Assembly: GCA_016290295.1 (NCBI GenBank)
Contig: JAEETJ010000014.1
Span: 1 to 64,000, forward strand
Direction: 5' to 3'
Source: Bacteroidales bacterium
Lineage (GTDB): Bacteria; Bacteroidota; Bacteroidia; Bacteroidales; WCHB1-69
DNA: 64,000 bases
Of the stretch, positions 40,793-49,579 are shown piece by piece. Numbering within the stretch: position 1 is the first letter of the stretch; the number at the start of each line of letters is the position of its first letter. Below the pieces are notes generated by a model. That model ran no database searches. It was not told the DNA's origin and saw nothing but the letters and a program-made list of their open reading frames with translations. A program made the translations under genes and the position numbers.

Positions 40793-41713
40793 ATGGAACA
40801 TCATCAAAATCAAGAACACCATCACCACCACCATCATCACCATGTCGCGCCAACGCAGTCGCTGAGCGGCATTTTTATCCTGTCCATCATCCTCAACGGA
40901 CTTTTCGTGCTCATTGAGGCAGGTGTGGGTCTATGGCAAGACTCACTCTCGCTCCTCAGCGATGCGGGGCACAACCTCAGCGACGTGTTCAGCCTCTTGC
41001 TTGTACTCATCGCCTTCCGCTTAGCCAAAGCGCAGCGGAACAAGCGTTTTACTTACGGATACCGCAAATCCACCATCCTCATCTCACTGCTGAATGCCGT
41101 CATCCTGCTGGTAGCGGTGGGAGCTATCGTAATCGAGAGCATCCACAAATTCAGCGAACCCACCGAGGTAAACGGCATTGCCATATCATGGACCGCGGGG
41201 GTGGGCATCCTCATCAACGGAGCGACGGCATTGTTGCTCATGCGAGGGCAAAAGAGCGACCTTAACGTGCGTGGCGCCTTCCTCCACATGGCAGCCGACA
41301 CACTGGTATCCATCGGTGTGGTCATCAGCGGTATCATCATTTATCATACTGGCTGGAGCGTTGTCGACCCCATTGTGTCGCTCATCATTGCTGCCGTCAT
41401 CCTCATCTCCACTTGGGAATTGCTTTCCGACAGCCTTAGGCTTGCGGTGGATGGAGTCCCCGACGGGGTTGAATTACAGGAAATTGAGCAACTGTTTGTC
41501 GCCGAAGAGCATGTGAAAGGAGCCCATCACATCCACGTGTGGGCCATTAGCACCACCGAGACCGCCCTCACGGCCCATGTGGTCATTGACGATTTCAGTT
41601 GCTGGCCGCAGGTTTCGGAACGGCTCAAACACACCCTTGCCGATCATGGTATCAACCATGCCACTCTTGAGCCCGAAACCGAAGAGCATCAGTGCTGTGA
41701 TATGGAGTGTTAA
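40793..41713 (+). CDS. CDF family zinc/cation efflux transporter
   Basis: The product has 306 residues. The N-terminus has a run of nine His after E-H, likely a cytoplasmic metal-binding tail. Six membrane spans follow, with LSDAGHNLSDV in span 2 and H-M-A-A-D-T in span 5 giving the H-x-x-x-D metal sites of CzcD/ZitB-type transporters. The last 90 residues form the cytoplasmic domain with H-H-I-H-V-W-A-I, ending in a Cys-rich C-C-D-M-E-C tail. It exports zinc or related cations by proton exchange. Confidence 0.9.
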   Translation: MEHHQNQEHHHHHHHHHVAPTQSLSGIFILSIILNGLFVLIEAGVGLWQDSLSLLSDAGHNLSDVFSLLLVLIAFRLAKAQRNKRFTYGYRKSTILISLLNAVILLVAVGAIVIESIHKFSEPTEVNGIAISWTAGVGILINGATALLLMRGQKSDLNVRGAFLHMAADTLVSIGVVISGIIIYHTGWSVVDPIVSLIIAAVILISTWELLSDSLRLAVDGVPDGVELQEIEQLFVAEEHVKGAHHIHVWAISTTETALTAHVVIDDFSCWPQVSERLKHTLADHGINHATLEPETEEHQCCDMEC

Positions 41714-41765
41714 AATAGTTTTTATATCCCTGCCACCACAATATTTTCGACAAACTAAGAAGGGC

Positions 41766-43880
41766 CTAGTAATATTGAATCTGACGTTCCAGAATTTCTG
41801 TGACGGTCATGGAATCTTTACTTCGTCCTTCATAACGGATACATTTCACCCAATTTCCTTGTTGATCGTAGGCATATTGCCAGCGGACAATTTTGTATGG
41901 TCTGGAATCATTGGATTGATAAGCAACATGTTCCACTAAATTGCCGTACTCATCATACGTCCATTCTTCCAAATCGGCCATTATGTAGTCAAAAATAGCC
42001 TCATTGATTCGAAAATCACCCAACAGTGCCTCTTTTTTCACCATTCTGCCTGCTGAATCGTAGGAAGTTTGTATATGAAGGTCTAAGGTATGTTGCGAGC
42101 CTCGAACATCATAATACTTGGATTCAGTCTCCCTACCAGCACTATCATATTGGTAATAGTTGTCCCAGCCTTCGGGTTTCCAGTCCCCGATGGAATATTC
42201 GTGAATCATATTATGCTGGTCGTCATATTCATACCCTTTATTCTTTCGGAACCCCTTGCATTTACAAGTTCTATTATTACCATCATAACCATCACAGCGT
42301 CCCTCGAATATCATATTATCCATACTGTCGTACACAAAATAATCCATCCATTTTGCAGTATTGCCATTGTTCATCTGATGTGCCACCATATTGCCTCGTT
42401 CATCATAGCAATAGGTGTCACCATAATCGAGATATTTATTACTCTTATTTTTACTTTTTGAGGGACTCTGTTTCAAAGCATCCTCAAAACGATGTTGAAC
42501 AGTCTCCACTCGCACAGGTTTCCCTTCAGCATTTAATGTAATGACATCCTCATGCCAGTTGATGACATCCTTATAATGAGTTGATATTTTTGTCAATCGT
42601 CCGTATTTATCATATTCGAAAGAATCAGTATTTGAGTATCTTGTGTCTATTACCTGAGTAATACGACCTGATGCATCAAAACTGTATATTTTTATAGGTT
42701 CTATGGAATTATACTCCTTGTCAGTCAAAACACGAGCACTGTTGATATCGTATTCCTGAAACGTCTTCAAAAGAATTTTGTTGATATGGCATTGCTCTAA
42801 ATATCCTGTTTTGGCAAACAACCACGTTTGCTGTTTGGAATAAACATCCTCGGAAGAGTTTTCACGATTTAGTACTGAAGTGGGCACCCTGGTCTGTACA
42901 ACTGACTTTACTGTGCCATTAAGTGAGATATTCAATTCTGTGTAATAACCATTGAAAAGATTTAACTCTTTGTAAGGTTTTTCAGCAACATATTCGGTTT
43001 TCTCCCGTGGTTCGACGGTTTCTACGGAAACACTGACAGAATCGGGGTTGAAATGCTCAATCGGTTTATAACGGGTACTTTGCTGGGTGTCGGTTTTCTT
43101 GCCACCCATGACGATTTCTTCCACATCGTTGTGAAGTTTCTCATAGTCAATATTTTCCTTGTAGGTATATTTGTACATAGACTGTCGCAATTCGCCGTTT
43201 TCCGTTGGAATGTATTTTGTCATTATATAGTCGAAAGGCATATCTGTCCCATGGAACATAATCAAATGCAAGCGGTACAGTTGGTCTTTGTCGCTGCCGT
43301 CGGGATTGGAGCTGTAAACGTAATATACCACCTTGGTAAAGCTGGTGGAGAAACGGTTTTTCGGCAACTCGTCGTACCATTCATAACCCCAAATATTCAA
43401 GGTGTCCATCCTGAAAAAATCGAAGTTGTAATAGTGGCAAAGCTCGTATTCACAAGGCAGTTTGTTCTTTTTGTGTGCTTTGTACAACAGAGCCCTGTTT
43501 TCGGCGGCTTTCCTATAATTTCCCAAACCAGAGTAACAGACAATCTTGTTGCGGATGGCAAAATAATCGGTTTCCGGTTTCTTCAAGGCCAACATCTCTT
43601 CATTGAGTACCAACGCTTCCTCAAATTTTTCCTGATACCGGTATACCATTTCAAGCAGATTGGCTGTACCGTAATAGTCGGCAATGGCATCCTTGTATGT
43701 TTGACTTTCATCTGGTGATAGACTTTGCCAGCGTTGTTTGGCATACTGGTAGGCCTCTTCATAGAGTCCGGCCTGACACAAACTGTCAATATGACGTTCG
43801 TATTGGTCGCTTTGCGCATAGACTACCCCAAGCGGAATCAGGACAACAACGGTCAGTAAAAAAAAGAATATTTTTTTCAT
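41766..43880 (-). CDS. exported TPR and YD-repeat (RHS-like) protein
   Basis: The product has 704 residues. A signal peptide ends near V-Y-A-Q. Residues about 25-140 are TPR-like helices; the C-terminal half carries YD/RHS-type units such as YDKYGR, YDERGN, YDSAGR and YDEYGN. There is no C-terminal toxin domain, so this is not a polymorphic toxin; short YD-repeat proteins of this kind are common in Bacteroidota and of unknown role. Upstream lies the conserved promoter-leader element at 43929-43985. Confidence 0.65.
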   Translation of the reverse strand: MKKIFFFLLTVVVLIPLGVVYAQSDQYERHIDSLCQAGLYEEAYQYAKQRWQSLSPDESQTYKDAIADYYGTANLLEMVYRYQEKFEEALVLNEEMLALKKPETDYFAIRNKIVCYSGLGNYRKAAENRALLYKAHKKNKLPCEYELCHYYNFDFFRMDTLNIWGYEWYDELPKNRFSTSFTKVVYYVYSSNPDGSDKDQLYRLHLIMFHGTDMPFDYIMTKYIPTENGELRQSMYKYTYKENIDYEKLHNDVEEIVMGGKKTDTQQSTRYKPIEHFNPDSVSVSVETVEPREKTEYVAEKPYKELNLFNGYYTELNISLNGTVKSVVQTRVPTSVLNRENSSEDVYSKQQTWLFAKTGYLEQCHINKILLKTFQEYDINSARVLTDKEYNSIEPIKIYSFDASGRITQVIDTRYSNTDSFEYDKYGRLTKISTHYKDVINWHEDVITLNAEGKPVRVETVQHRFEDALKQSPSKSKNKSNKYLDYGDTYCYDERGNMVAHQMNNGNTAKWMDYFVYDSMDNMIFEGRCDGYDGNNRTCKCKGFRKNKGYEYDDQHNMIHEYSIGDWKPEGWDNYYQYDSAGRETESKYYDVRGSQHTLDLHIQTSYDSAGRMVKKEALLGDFRINEAIFDYIMADLEEWTYDEYGNLVEHVAYQSNDSRPYKIVRWQYAYDQQGNWVKCIRYEGRSKDSMTVTEILERQIQYY

Positions 43881-43928
43881 AACTCCCTGTGGACTTCAGA
43901 AAAACACCTTTTGCATTGCTACTGGCCA

Positions 43929-43985
43929 GGTGCGAAGTCCATTAAACGCCATGGTCAGTGAACAACGTCACAAAATTAATAAAAA
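43929..43985 (-). repeat. dispersed promoter-leader element, copy 1
   Basis: About 57 bases align without gaps to 59176-59232; GGTGCGAAGTCC, TTAAAC, AACAACG and ACAAAATTA are identical. Read on the minus strand it starts with TAATTTTG (43971-43978), a promoter element, and continues into the leader of the YD-repeat gene starting at 43880. Within that leader TGGACTTC can pair with GAAGTCCA, and CACCT with AGGTG. Confidence 0.65.
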
Positions 43986-44011
43986 TCACAGAATTGGTAT
44001 GAATTTTTTAC

Positions 44012-44019
44012 TATTTTTG
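44012..44019 (+). promoter_or_regulatory. TAnnTTTG promoter of DUF4369 lipoprotein
   Basis: TATTTTTG after a T-rich stretch, 22 bases before the ATG at 44042. Confidence 0.6.
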
Positions 44020-44041
44020 CCCCGAATAATTATTATAAACT

Positions 44042-44752
44042 ATGAAAAAGACCATCGTATTCGTAGCTGCCATACTTATTCTATTCGGCTGCAACCATCC
44101 CAAACAATTTGAGGTAACCCTCAAACTTGATAATGCTGAGGGGCAAAGCGTTTACCTTTGCAAACACATCGATGATAATACTGACGCGGTTATTGACAGC
44201 AGCGTCATCTCTGACAAAACAGCTGTGCTGACCGCCCCCAACGACAACCCGCAAACGCTCTATATCATCAAATTCAACAAGAACGACCACTGTGGAATCT
44301 ACACCTTCTTCACCGAAAACCAAAACACAACGATTACAGGCAACCGCGACGACATGCCGCATTGGACCGTTAAAGGCTGTCCCTCCATGGATATTTTGAT
44401 GGCTCACCATGAAGAGTCAATGAAGTTGTATGAAGAGCCTATTATGGCTGCCTATATGGAGCTTGAGGAGGCTGGATTGACAGGAGATACGGTAAAGTTT
44501 GCTGAAACCAACGACCAAATTCAACTTCTCATTAAAGAGTATTTCAATCATGAGGCAGATTTTATTAGGAATCACGCTGATAGTTACCTCGGGCACTATA
44601 TGCTCGACGACATGAAAGAAGATCTTGATTTTGAACTTGTGAAAGAGTTAGCTGCCGGCCTCACCAACGAGTCAGTTTACAGAAAAAACGTTCAGAAATT
44701 CATTGAAAACGGAGGCCAATCCTCAAGACGTGTATGCTACATGGAAGATTGA
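44042..44752 (+). CDS. DUF4369-like lipoprotein
   Basis: The product has 236 residues. A lipoprotein signal ends at C17 (F-G-C). Residues 20-115 have the beta pattern of DUF4369 (F-E-V-T-L-K-L-D-N-A-E-G-Q-S-V-Y-L and later Y-T-F-F-T-E-N-Q-N-T-T-I-T-G), the domain usually placed before a thioredoxin-like domain in Bacteroidota lipoproteins. Here a helical region follows and no thioredoxin C-x-x-C is present, so this is either a variant or a form that lost the redox domain. Confidence 0.65.
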   Translation: MKKTIVFVAAILILFGCNHPKQFEVTLKLDNAEGQSVYLCKHIDDNTDAVIDSSVISDKTAVLTAPNDNPQTLYIIKFNKNDHCGIYTFFTENQNTTITGNRDDMPHWTVKGCPSMDILMAHHEESMKLYEEPIMAAYMELEEAGLTGDTVKFAETNDQIQLLIKEYFNHEADFIRNHADSYLGHYMLDDMKEDLDFELVKELAAGLTNESVYRKNVQKFIENGGQSSRRVCYMED

Positions 44753-44827
44753 TGCGATAGGTTCTGCCCTTGTCTGTGCAGCATCCAGAAATTCCTCTGG
44801 ACTAACAACATCACATAAAAACAAACA

Positions 44828-45112
44828 ATGACCACCGAAGAAACTCGCCTATTGGAATTCGATGCGGTAATCTTGCAAAACGAGGACATGGATGCCGCCT
44901 ATGTGGAGGTGCCATTCGACATCAAGACGATGTTCGGCAAAGGCAGGCTGTTGGTGCACGCCACTTTCGACGAAGTACCTTACGACGGACAAATCGTGAA
45001 GATGGGAACGCCTTGCTATATCATCGGAGTACGGAAAGACATTCGCAAACAGATTGGCAAGAGCTTCGGCGACATTGTACATGTCACCTTTTATGGAAGG
45101 GAAGGAAAATAA
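44828..45112 (+). CDS. DUF1905 domain protein
   Basis: The product has 94 residues. The pattern [29 protein letters not shown], then [17 protein letters not shown] matches DUF1905, a small beta-barrel family often fused to or beside YdeI-type proteins. Function is unknown. It is followed by the terminator at 45152. Confidence 0.8.
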   Translation: MTTEETRLLEFDAVILQNEDMDAAYVEVPFDIKTMFGKGRLLVHATFDEVPYDGQIVKMGTPCYIIGVRKDIRKQIGKSFGDIVHVTFYGREGK

Positions 45113-45151
45113 TCCTATGATCAGAAAAGAGATTAAAGAATAATCACCTCA

Positions 45152-45181
45152 AACCGCAGTCTTCGGGCTGCGATTTTTTTT
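45152..45181 (+). terminator. UUCG-loop terminator
   Basis: ACCGCAGTC TTCG GGCTGCG with a T run, the same hairpin family as at 40729. It ends the DUF1905 transcript just before the OhrR operator. Confidence 0.8.
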
Positions 45182-45195
45182 CACTTTTTTCAAAA

Positions 45196-45231
45196 ATATC
45201 GCTTGCGATATAAAATATTTTTGTATTTTTG
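45196..45231 (+). promoter_or_regulatory. palindromic operator and promoter of OhrR-like gene
   Basis: ATATCGC-TT-GCGATAT (45196-45211) is a perfect 7-bp inverted repeat just upstream of TATTTTTG (45224-45231). It lies where a repressor would block the promoter. A related half-like sequence, CGATATAA, appears again at 45241. Confidence 0.65.
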
Positions 45232-45256
45232 CATCGTGAACGATATAAATAAAACA

Positions 45257-45697
45257 ATGGACGAACAACTCAAATTAGACAACCAGCTTTGTTTCCGTCT
45301 TTACACGGCAGCGCGGCTAACCATGGGGGCCTATCACCCGTACCTGGAACCGCTGGGCATCACCTATCCGCAATACCTGGTGTTGCTCGTGCTGTGGGAA
45401 AAAGACAAACAGCCGGTATGTGATTTATGCAAACGTTTGTTCTTGGAAACCAACACCGTCACTCCACTCTTGCAACGTATGGAGAAGGCGGGATTGTTGA
45501 CCCGCACGCGCGGTAAAGAGGACACACGCCAGCGCATTGTCTCGCTTACTGCCAAAGGACGCGCCATGCAAGAACAAGCGGCAAGCATCCATGAAAGTAT
45601 GCACAAGGAAGTAGCTCTGAAATTGAGCGAGGAGAAAAAAATGGTTCCCTTGCTTGACAAATTGATTGAAGAATTACAAAAACTCAATAAAAAATAA
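45257..45697 (+). CDS. MarR family regulator, OhrR-like
   Basis: The product has 146 residues from ATG 45257. NQLCFRLYTAAR places a Cys at residue 12, matching the peroxide-sensing Cys of OhrR. A winged helix follows: Y-P-Q-Y-L-V-L-L-V-L-W near 40, T-V-T-P-L-L-Q-R-M-E-K-A-G-L, and D-x-R-Q-R wing. OhrR regulators release DNA when this Cys is oxidised by organic peroxides or hypochlorite. The palindrome at 45196 is its likely operator. The genes behind it (ferritin-like, HTH, MBL) may form its regulon; no Ohr gene is visible. Confidence 0.8.
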   Translation: MDEQLKLDNQLCFRLYTAARLTMGAYHPYLEPLGITYPQYLVLLVLWEKDKQPVCDLCKRLFLETNTVTPLLQRMEKAGLLTRTRGKEDTRQRIVSLTAKGRAMQEQAASIHESMHKEVALKLSEEKKMVPLLDKLIEELQKLNKK

Positions 45698-45727
45698 CAA
45701 TAGTATTAACATTCAAAATTTAAAGCT

Positions 45728-46189
45728 ATGACAAAAGAAGAAGCATTAAAAGCATTCGCCTATATGGGCGCAGTATGGTTTGGTAACAGTAAGCAACACT
45801 TTGCCTTCTCGGCATACGACCGTTTCAACGGCTGGAACAAACTCGCCGACAAATGGAAAGAGGAAGCCGAAGAAGAATGGGACGAAGCGGAAGAAGTGCT
45901 CAACCGCCTTGTCGAACTCGGTTGCAAACCTGCCGACTTGCAAGAGGCCATGAAGACCGTGGAATTCCCCTTCTATGACGACCCCAAGCAGCAGATTGAA
46001 TCGGATTATCAGCCTACAGCCATCGAGGAAATGAGCAAGTTGGCCGCTGCATTCGCCGATGATTATGTAACTCAGAAACTGATTTATAAATGGATTGAAG
46101 GCGAGAAAGCACACATGGATTGGGAAAGACAATATCTCAACTACATCGACAAAATCGGTTATGAGAATTTCCTTATCGAAATAATGTAA
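45728..46189 (+). CDS. ferritin-like di-iron protein
   Basis: The product has 153 residues and is fully helical. The C-terminal helix (WIEGEKAHMDWERQYLNYIDKIG) matches the E-x-E-x-H-x-D-W pattern of bacterioferritin/ferritin-like proteins, and E-E-E-W-D-E-A-E-E around residue 47 could supply the other ligands. It may store or oxidise iron. It follows the OhrR-like gene by 30 bases, which suggests protection against peroxide and iron stress. Confidence 0.55.
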   Translation: MTKEEALKAFAYMGAVWFGNSKQHFAFSAYDRFNGWNKLADKWKEEAEEEWDEAEEVLNRLVELGCKPADLQEAMKTVEFPFYDDPKQQIESDYQPTAIEEMSKLAAAFADDYVTQKLIYKWIEGEKAHMDWERQYLNYIDKIGYENFLIEIM

Positions 46190-46214
46190 TCACCCAAAGA
46201 AAAACCCTATAACA

Positions 46215-46388
46215 ATGAAAGAGAAAGTATTACAAGCCATGCGTGAGTTCGGCGCTCCCGTCAACGCTGGCAAGATCGCAGAAATCACAGGTATCGACCG
46301 CAAAGAGGTTGACAAAGCCTTTGCCGAACTGAAAAAGGAAGGTGCCATTGTATCTCCCGTCCGTTGCAAATGGGAACCAGCAAAGTAA
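46215..46388 (+). CDS. 57-residue winged-helix protein
   Basis: A short frame from ATG 46215 to TAA 46386-46388. It reads as a single winged helix: KVLQAMREFGAPVNAGKIAE, then G-I-D-R-K-E-V-D-K-A-F-A-E-L and a wing A-I-V-S-P-V-R. Such stand-alone mini-HTH proteins occur beside ferritin-like genes in anaerobes. It is the third gene of the OhrR block, 25 bases after the ferritin-like gene. Confidence 0.75.
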   Translation: MKEKVLQAMREFGAPVNAGKIAEITGIDRKEVDKAFAELKKEGAIVSPVRCKWEPAK

Positions 46389-46402
46389 TCTAATGGCTTC
46401 GA

Positions 46403-46500
46403 CGAGTGCATCCGCACCTCGACGCATACAAATTTTTCTTCACGGGACGGTGTTGCCGAAGTGATTGTACTACAATTCAGACACCACGCAAAACCGTCCC
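46403..46500 (+). promoter_or_regulatory. structured intergenic RNA region before MBL gene
   Basis: CGAGTGC-ATCC-GCAC-C-TCG (46403-46421) is a hairpin followed by a T-rich stretch and may be a terminator. GGGACGGT (46444-46451) pairs with ACCGTCCC (46493-46500) around a loop that holds ATTGTACTACAAT; GGTGT (46449-46453) could instead pair with ACACC (46481-46485). The competing pairings resemble an attenuator leader for the gene at 46529. No TAnnTTTG box was found between. Confidence 0.45.
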
Positions 46501-46528
46501 TCTATTTTCAAATTACTAAAACACAAAT

Positions 46529-47275
46529 ATGGAAATAAAAGCAATCAGAATGTTCGATGGCGGGTTCATGACCCAGCAGTTTGCCTTCGGAGGAGAAGAA
46601 GGCAAAGAGATGTACGACGAACAAATCCTCTTCCGCAGTTCGCTACAAAACTTCCTTATCGACACAGGCAAGGAGGTGATACTTGTTGATACAGGTTTCA
46701 AGACTGGCATGGCGGCTCCCGCCAAGAAACTCGGTGCCCCACTCTATATGGGCGAGAAGGTGGCCGACTATATGGACTCGTTCGCAGCCCTCGGCTACAA
46801 GCCTGAGCAAGTGACCAAGATTCTCGTCACCCACAAGCACCCCGACCACTCGGGAGCATTGGAGTACTTCCCCAACGCCAAGATTTACATTTCGCCAGAA
46901 GATGCCGATGCCATGAAGTTAGAGGGCGAAAATATCGTCCGCGCTGAATACGGCACGCCCTATAAGAACTTCCCCAACGCACAGCAGGTGGCCGACGGCA
47001 TCTGGTTCATCGAGGCCAAAGGCCACACCTATGGCAACAGCATCGTCATTGCCGAGAACGACGGACTCTACTATATGTTCCACGGCGATATAACCTATAC
47101 CGATGCCGCCCTGAAAGCAAACAAACTCAGTATCATCTTTGAAGACATCAAGGCCGCCCGCCAAACCCTTGACCGTGTGCGCCAGTTCGTCAAGGACCAG
47201 CCCACCATCTATCTCTCCACCCATTGTCCAGAAGGCTATGAAAACCTGGAGATGAAGCGGGTGATAACACTTTAA
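46529..47275 (+). CDS. MBL-fold hydrolase (lactonase-like)
   Basis: The product has 248 residues. The signature THKHPDHSG (H-x-H-x-D-H, with K and P between) lies near residues 97-105. A second His in E-A-K-G-H-T-Y-G-N-S and Asp in F-H-G-D-I-T-Y complete the two-zinc site, and T-H-C-P-E-G-Y supplies the last His. The layout is that of N-acyl homoserine lactonase-like MBL proteins, but substrate choice cannot be read. It is probably co-regulated with the OhrR block, separated from it by the structured region. Confidence 0.85.
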   Translation: MEIKAIRMFDGGFMTQQFAFGGEEGKEMYDEQILFRSSLQNFLIDTGKEVILVDTGFKTGMAAPAKKLGAPLYMGEKVADYMDSFAALGYKPEQVTKILVTHKHPDHSGALEYFPNAKIYISPEDADAMKLEGENIVRAEYGTPYKNFPNAQQVADGIWFIEAKGHTYGNSIVIAENDGLYYMFHGDITYTDAALKANKLSIIFEDIKAARQTLDRVRQFVKDQPTIYLSTHCPEGYENLEMKRVITL

Positions 47276-47296
47276 TTCTTATAATTTTTCACAAAA

Positions 47297-47330
47297 AAAC
47301 TCCTCTATATCAGGAAGATTGGAGTTTAAT
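47297..47330 (+). terminator. weak terminator
   Basis: AAACTCC (47297-47303) pairs with GGAGTTT (47321-47327) around a 17-base loop, followed by AATTTG. The loop is long and the T tract poor. Confidence 0.35.
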
Positions 47331-47366
47331 TTGTAATCCAAAACACACCAGCAGCATCCAAAAACA

Positions 47367-48488
47367 ATGAAAATCCTTCTCGTCATTGACACTTACGACA
47401 CTAACAACAATGGTACCAGCATCTCCGCGCAGCGTTTTGCCGCAGTACTGCGCGAACATGGAAACGAGGTGAAGATTCTCACTACGGGAGAACCGGCACC
47501 TGACAAATTCGCCCTCAAAGAGTTCAAAGTCCCGGTATTCAACGACCTGATACACTCACATGGTTTTCAGTTCGCGAAGGTGGATTTAGACATTATCCGT
47601 GAAGCGGTTAGGTGGGCGGATGTGGTCCACTGCATGATGCCATTTATTCTGGAAGCCGTCACCAAACACATTGCGGACGAAATGCACAAACCATCCACGG
47701 CGGCATTTCATATCCAGCCCGAAAACATGACTTCATCTGTTGGCTTGGGAAAAGTGGAATGGGTCAACAACCGTTTTTACGAAACCTTCAATTTCCTGCT
47801 GTATCAGCATTTTACGCATATACATGTGCCTTCCCAGTTCATGGCAGACGAGCTGATAAAACGCGGCTACAAAGCGAAAATCCATGTGATTTCCAACGGC
47901 ATCGATCCAGCATTCCAATATACAAAACGGCCTAAGGAGCCACAGTATGAAGGCAAGATACTGATTGTGATGGTGGGACGTCTCGCACAGGAAAAACGTC
48001 AGGATGTCATCATCAACGCGGTCCCGCTTTCCAAATATGCTGACAAGATTCAGCTTGTTTTTGCTGGCAAAGGACCCAAATACAACGAGTATGTGAAGCT
48101 CGGGGAAAAACTGCCGAATCCACCACAATTTGTGTTCCTCAGCAAAGAAGAACTTATTAATCTGCTGTCACAAACTGACTTGTATATCCACGCAAGCGAC
48201 ATGGAGAGCGAGGCTATTTCGTGCATAGAGGCGTTCGCCACAGGACTTGTGCCTGTCATCGCCAACTCAGAAGTAAGTGCCACGCCGCAATTTGCCCTTG
48301 ACGGACGTTCGCTCTTTTTGCCTGGCAGTCCGAAAGACTTGGCACGCAGCATCGACTGGTGGCTCGACCATCCGGAAGAAAAACAAAAAATGGAGAAAGA
48401 GTATGCTGAATTCGCGAAACGATTTAACATAGACGAAAGCGTGCGTCAATGCGAGGAAATGTTTCGTGAAGCTATAGAGGAAGTGTAA
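47367..48488 (+). CDS. glycosyltransferase family 4
   Basis: The product has 373 residues with the GT-B fold. The N-terminal domain begins KILLVIDTYDTNNNGTS; the C-terminal domain has V-M-V-G-R-L-A-Q-E-K-R near residue 206 and the donor-binding E-x7-E in MESEAISCIEAFATG near 276. GT4 retaining enzymes of this shape transfer sugars to diacylglycerol or cell-surface polymers. It stands alone, so a glycolipid role is possible but unproven. Confidence 0.85.
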   Translation: MKILLVIDTYDTNNNGTSISAQRFAAVLREHGNEVKILTTGEPAPDKFALKEFKVPVFNDLIHSHGFQFAKVDLDIIREAVRWADVVHCMMPFILEAVTKHIADEMHKPSTAAFHIQPENMTSSVGLGKVEWVNNRFYETFNFLLYQHFTHIHVPSQFMADELIKRGYKAKIHVISNGIDPAFQYTKRPKEPQYEGKILIVMVGRLAQEKRQDVIINAVPLSKYADKIQLVFAGKGPKYNEYVKLGEKLPNPPQFVFLSKEELINLLSQTDLYIHASDMESEAISCIEAFATGLVPVIANSEVSATPQFALDGRSLFLPGSPKDLARSIDWWLDHPEEKQKMEKEYAEFAKRFNIDESVRQCEEMFREAIEEV

Positions 48489-48521
48489 CAATCGTGAAAA
48501 AAGTGGACATCCCTAATTTTT

Positions 48522-48560
48522 AGTCGCAGTTTTCGGGCTGCGACTTTTTTTGTATCTTTG
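48522..48560 (+). terminator. UUCG-loop terminator fused to promoter
   Basis: AGTCGCAG and CTGCGACT pair perfectly around TTTTCGGG (48522-48545), with a T run to 48551. TATCTTTG at 48553-48560 drives the DUF1295 gene at 48596. Confidence 0.85.
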
Positions 48561-48595
48561 CGGAGTATTTATTCACCTGAAATAAAAGTGTTATC

Positions 48596-49498
48596 GTGAA
48601 AAAGAATTATCCTAAAGCTTGTAGTGTGGCATTGATAGCTGCCATTTACGTGCTTGCCGGTGTGGTAGGCGTATTGTTTTTCAACAAACTGACTGCCACA
48701 GCTTTGCATCCCATTTGGGCGCTTCTGTGGGCAGATGTGTTGGCAACGGTTATAGTCTGGCTATTCGGACTGCTATTCGAAAATGTCTCGGTATATGATC
48801 CCTATTGGAGCGTGTTTCCACCCGTGGCTTTTCTCCTCTGGGCCTTTTATACGCACACTTGGTCGATACCTGTAATCCTGTTACTGGTGGCTTCGTGGTA
48901 CTGGGGCTGGCGGCTCACACGCAACTGGGCCATCACATTCAAAGGAATAGGCCACGAAGACTGGCGTTATACCCAATACCGCAGCAAACACCCACTGCTA
49001 TTCCACCTCATCAACTTTTTCGGACTGAACATGATGCCGACATTTGTGGTGTTCGCGGCCATGCTGCCTGGACTGAAACTGTTTGATTGGGGATTTTCTT
49101 TCCTTGATGTCTATCATCAATGTCAAGAAGGGATCTACTGCTTGCTTACCACCTCCATCCACCTTTGCATCGGTTTCCTTGTGTGCATTGCGGCGGCTAC
49201 CCTTCAGCTTATCGCTGACAAGCAAATTCACGTTTTTCGCGCTGCCAACCCAGGACAATACTGCAATGTGGGATTATGGAAACATGGGCGTCATCCCAAT
49301 TATTTTGGCGAAATCATGTTTTGGTGGGGTATCTGGATGATGTACTGCGTATTAGGAGGCATTGACTGGCTCATTTGTGGTCCTATCGCCATGACAGCAC
49401 TTTTTGTCTGCATCAGTATTCCTCTTATGGAAAAACGCCAGCTGCAGAACAAGCCCGGCTATGCAGAGTACCGCAAGCAGACACGAATGTTTATTTGA
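48596..49498 (+). CDS. DUF1295 membrane protein (steroid reductase/ICMT-like)
   Basis: The product has 300 residues, starts with GTG and has about eight hydrophobic spans. Motifs Y-D-P-Y-W-S near residue 67, R-x-T-R-N-W, D-W-R-Y, and C-terminal KHGRHPNYFGEI-F-W-W-G are diagnostic of DUF1295, related to steroid 5-alpha-reductases and isoprenylcysteine methyltransferases; H-P-N-Y-F-G-E contacts the cofactor. The substrate is unknown. A paralog lies at 61826. Confidence 0.85.
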   Translation: MKKNYPKACSVALIAAIYVLAGVVGVLFFNKLTATALHPIWALLWADVLATVIVWLFGLLFENVSVYDPYWSVFPPVAFLLWAFYTHTWSIPVILLLVASWYWGWRLTRNWAITFKGIGHEDWRYTQYRSKHPLLFHLINFFGLNMMPTFVVFAAMLPGLKLFDWGFSFLDVYHQCQEGIYCLLTTSIHLCIGFLVCIAAATLQLIADKQIHVFRAANPGQYCNVGLWKHGRHPNYFGEIMFWWGIWMMYCVLGGIDWLICGPIAMTALFVCISIPLMEKRQLQNKPGYAEYRKQTRMFI

Positions 49499-49506
49499 GG
49501 CAGAGG

Positions 49507-49541
49507 CAGTAGCCATCAGGCTACAGTTTTTTGTATCCTTG
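49507..49541 (+). terminator. terminator fused to promoter
   Basis: GTAGCC-ATCA-GGCTAC (49509-49524) with a T run to 49532, then TATCCTTG (49534-49541), a near-consensus promoter of the gene at 49580. Confidence 0.7.
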
Positions 49542-49579
49542 CAGAATAATTAATCAATTAAAATTGATAAAAACTGTAT

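Noticed and set aside
41766..43880. RHS-type polymorphic toxin
   Set aside because: The YD repeats are few and no C-terminal toxin domain, pre-toxin motif or immunity gene is present.
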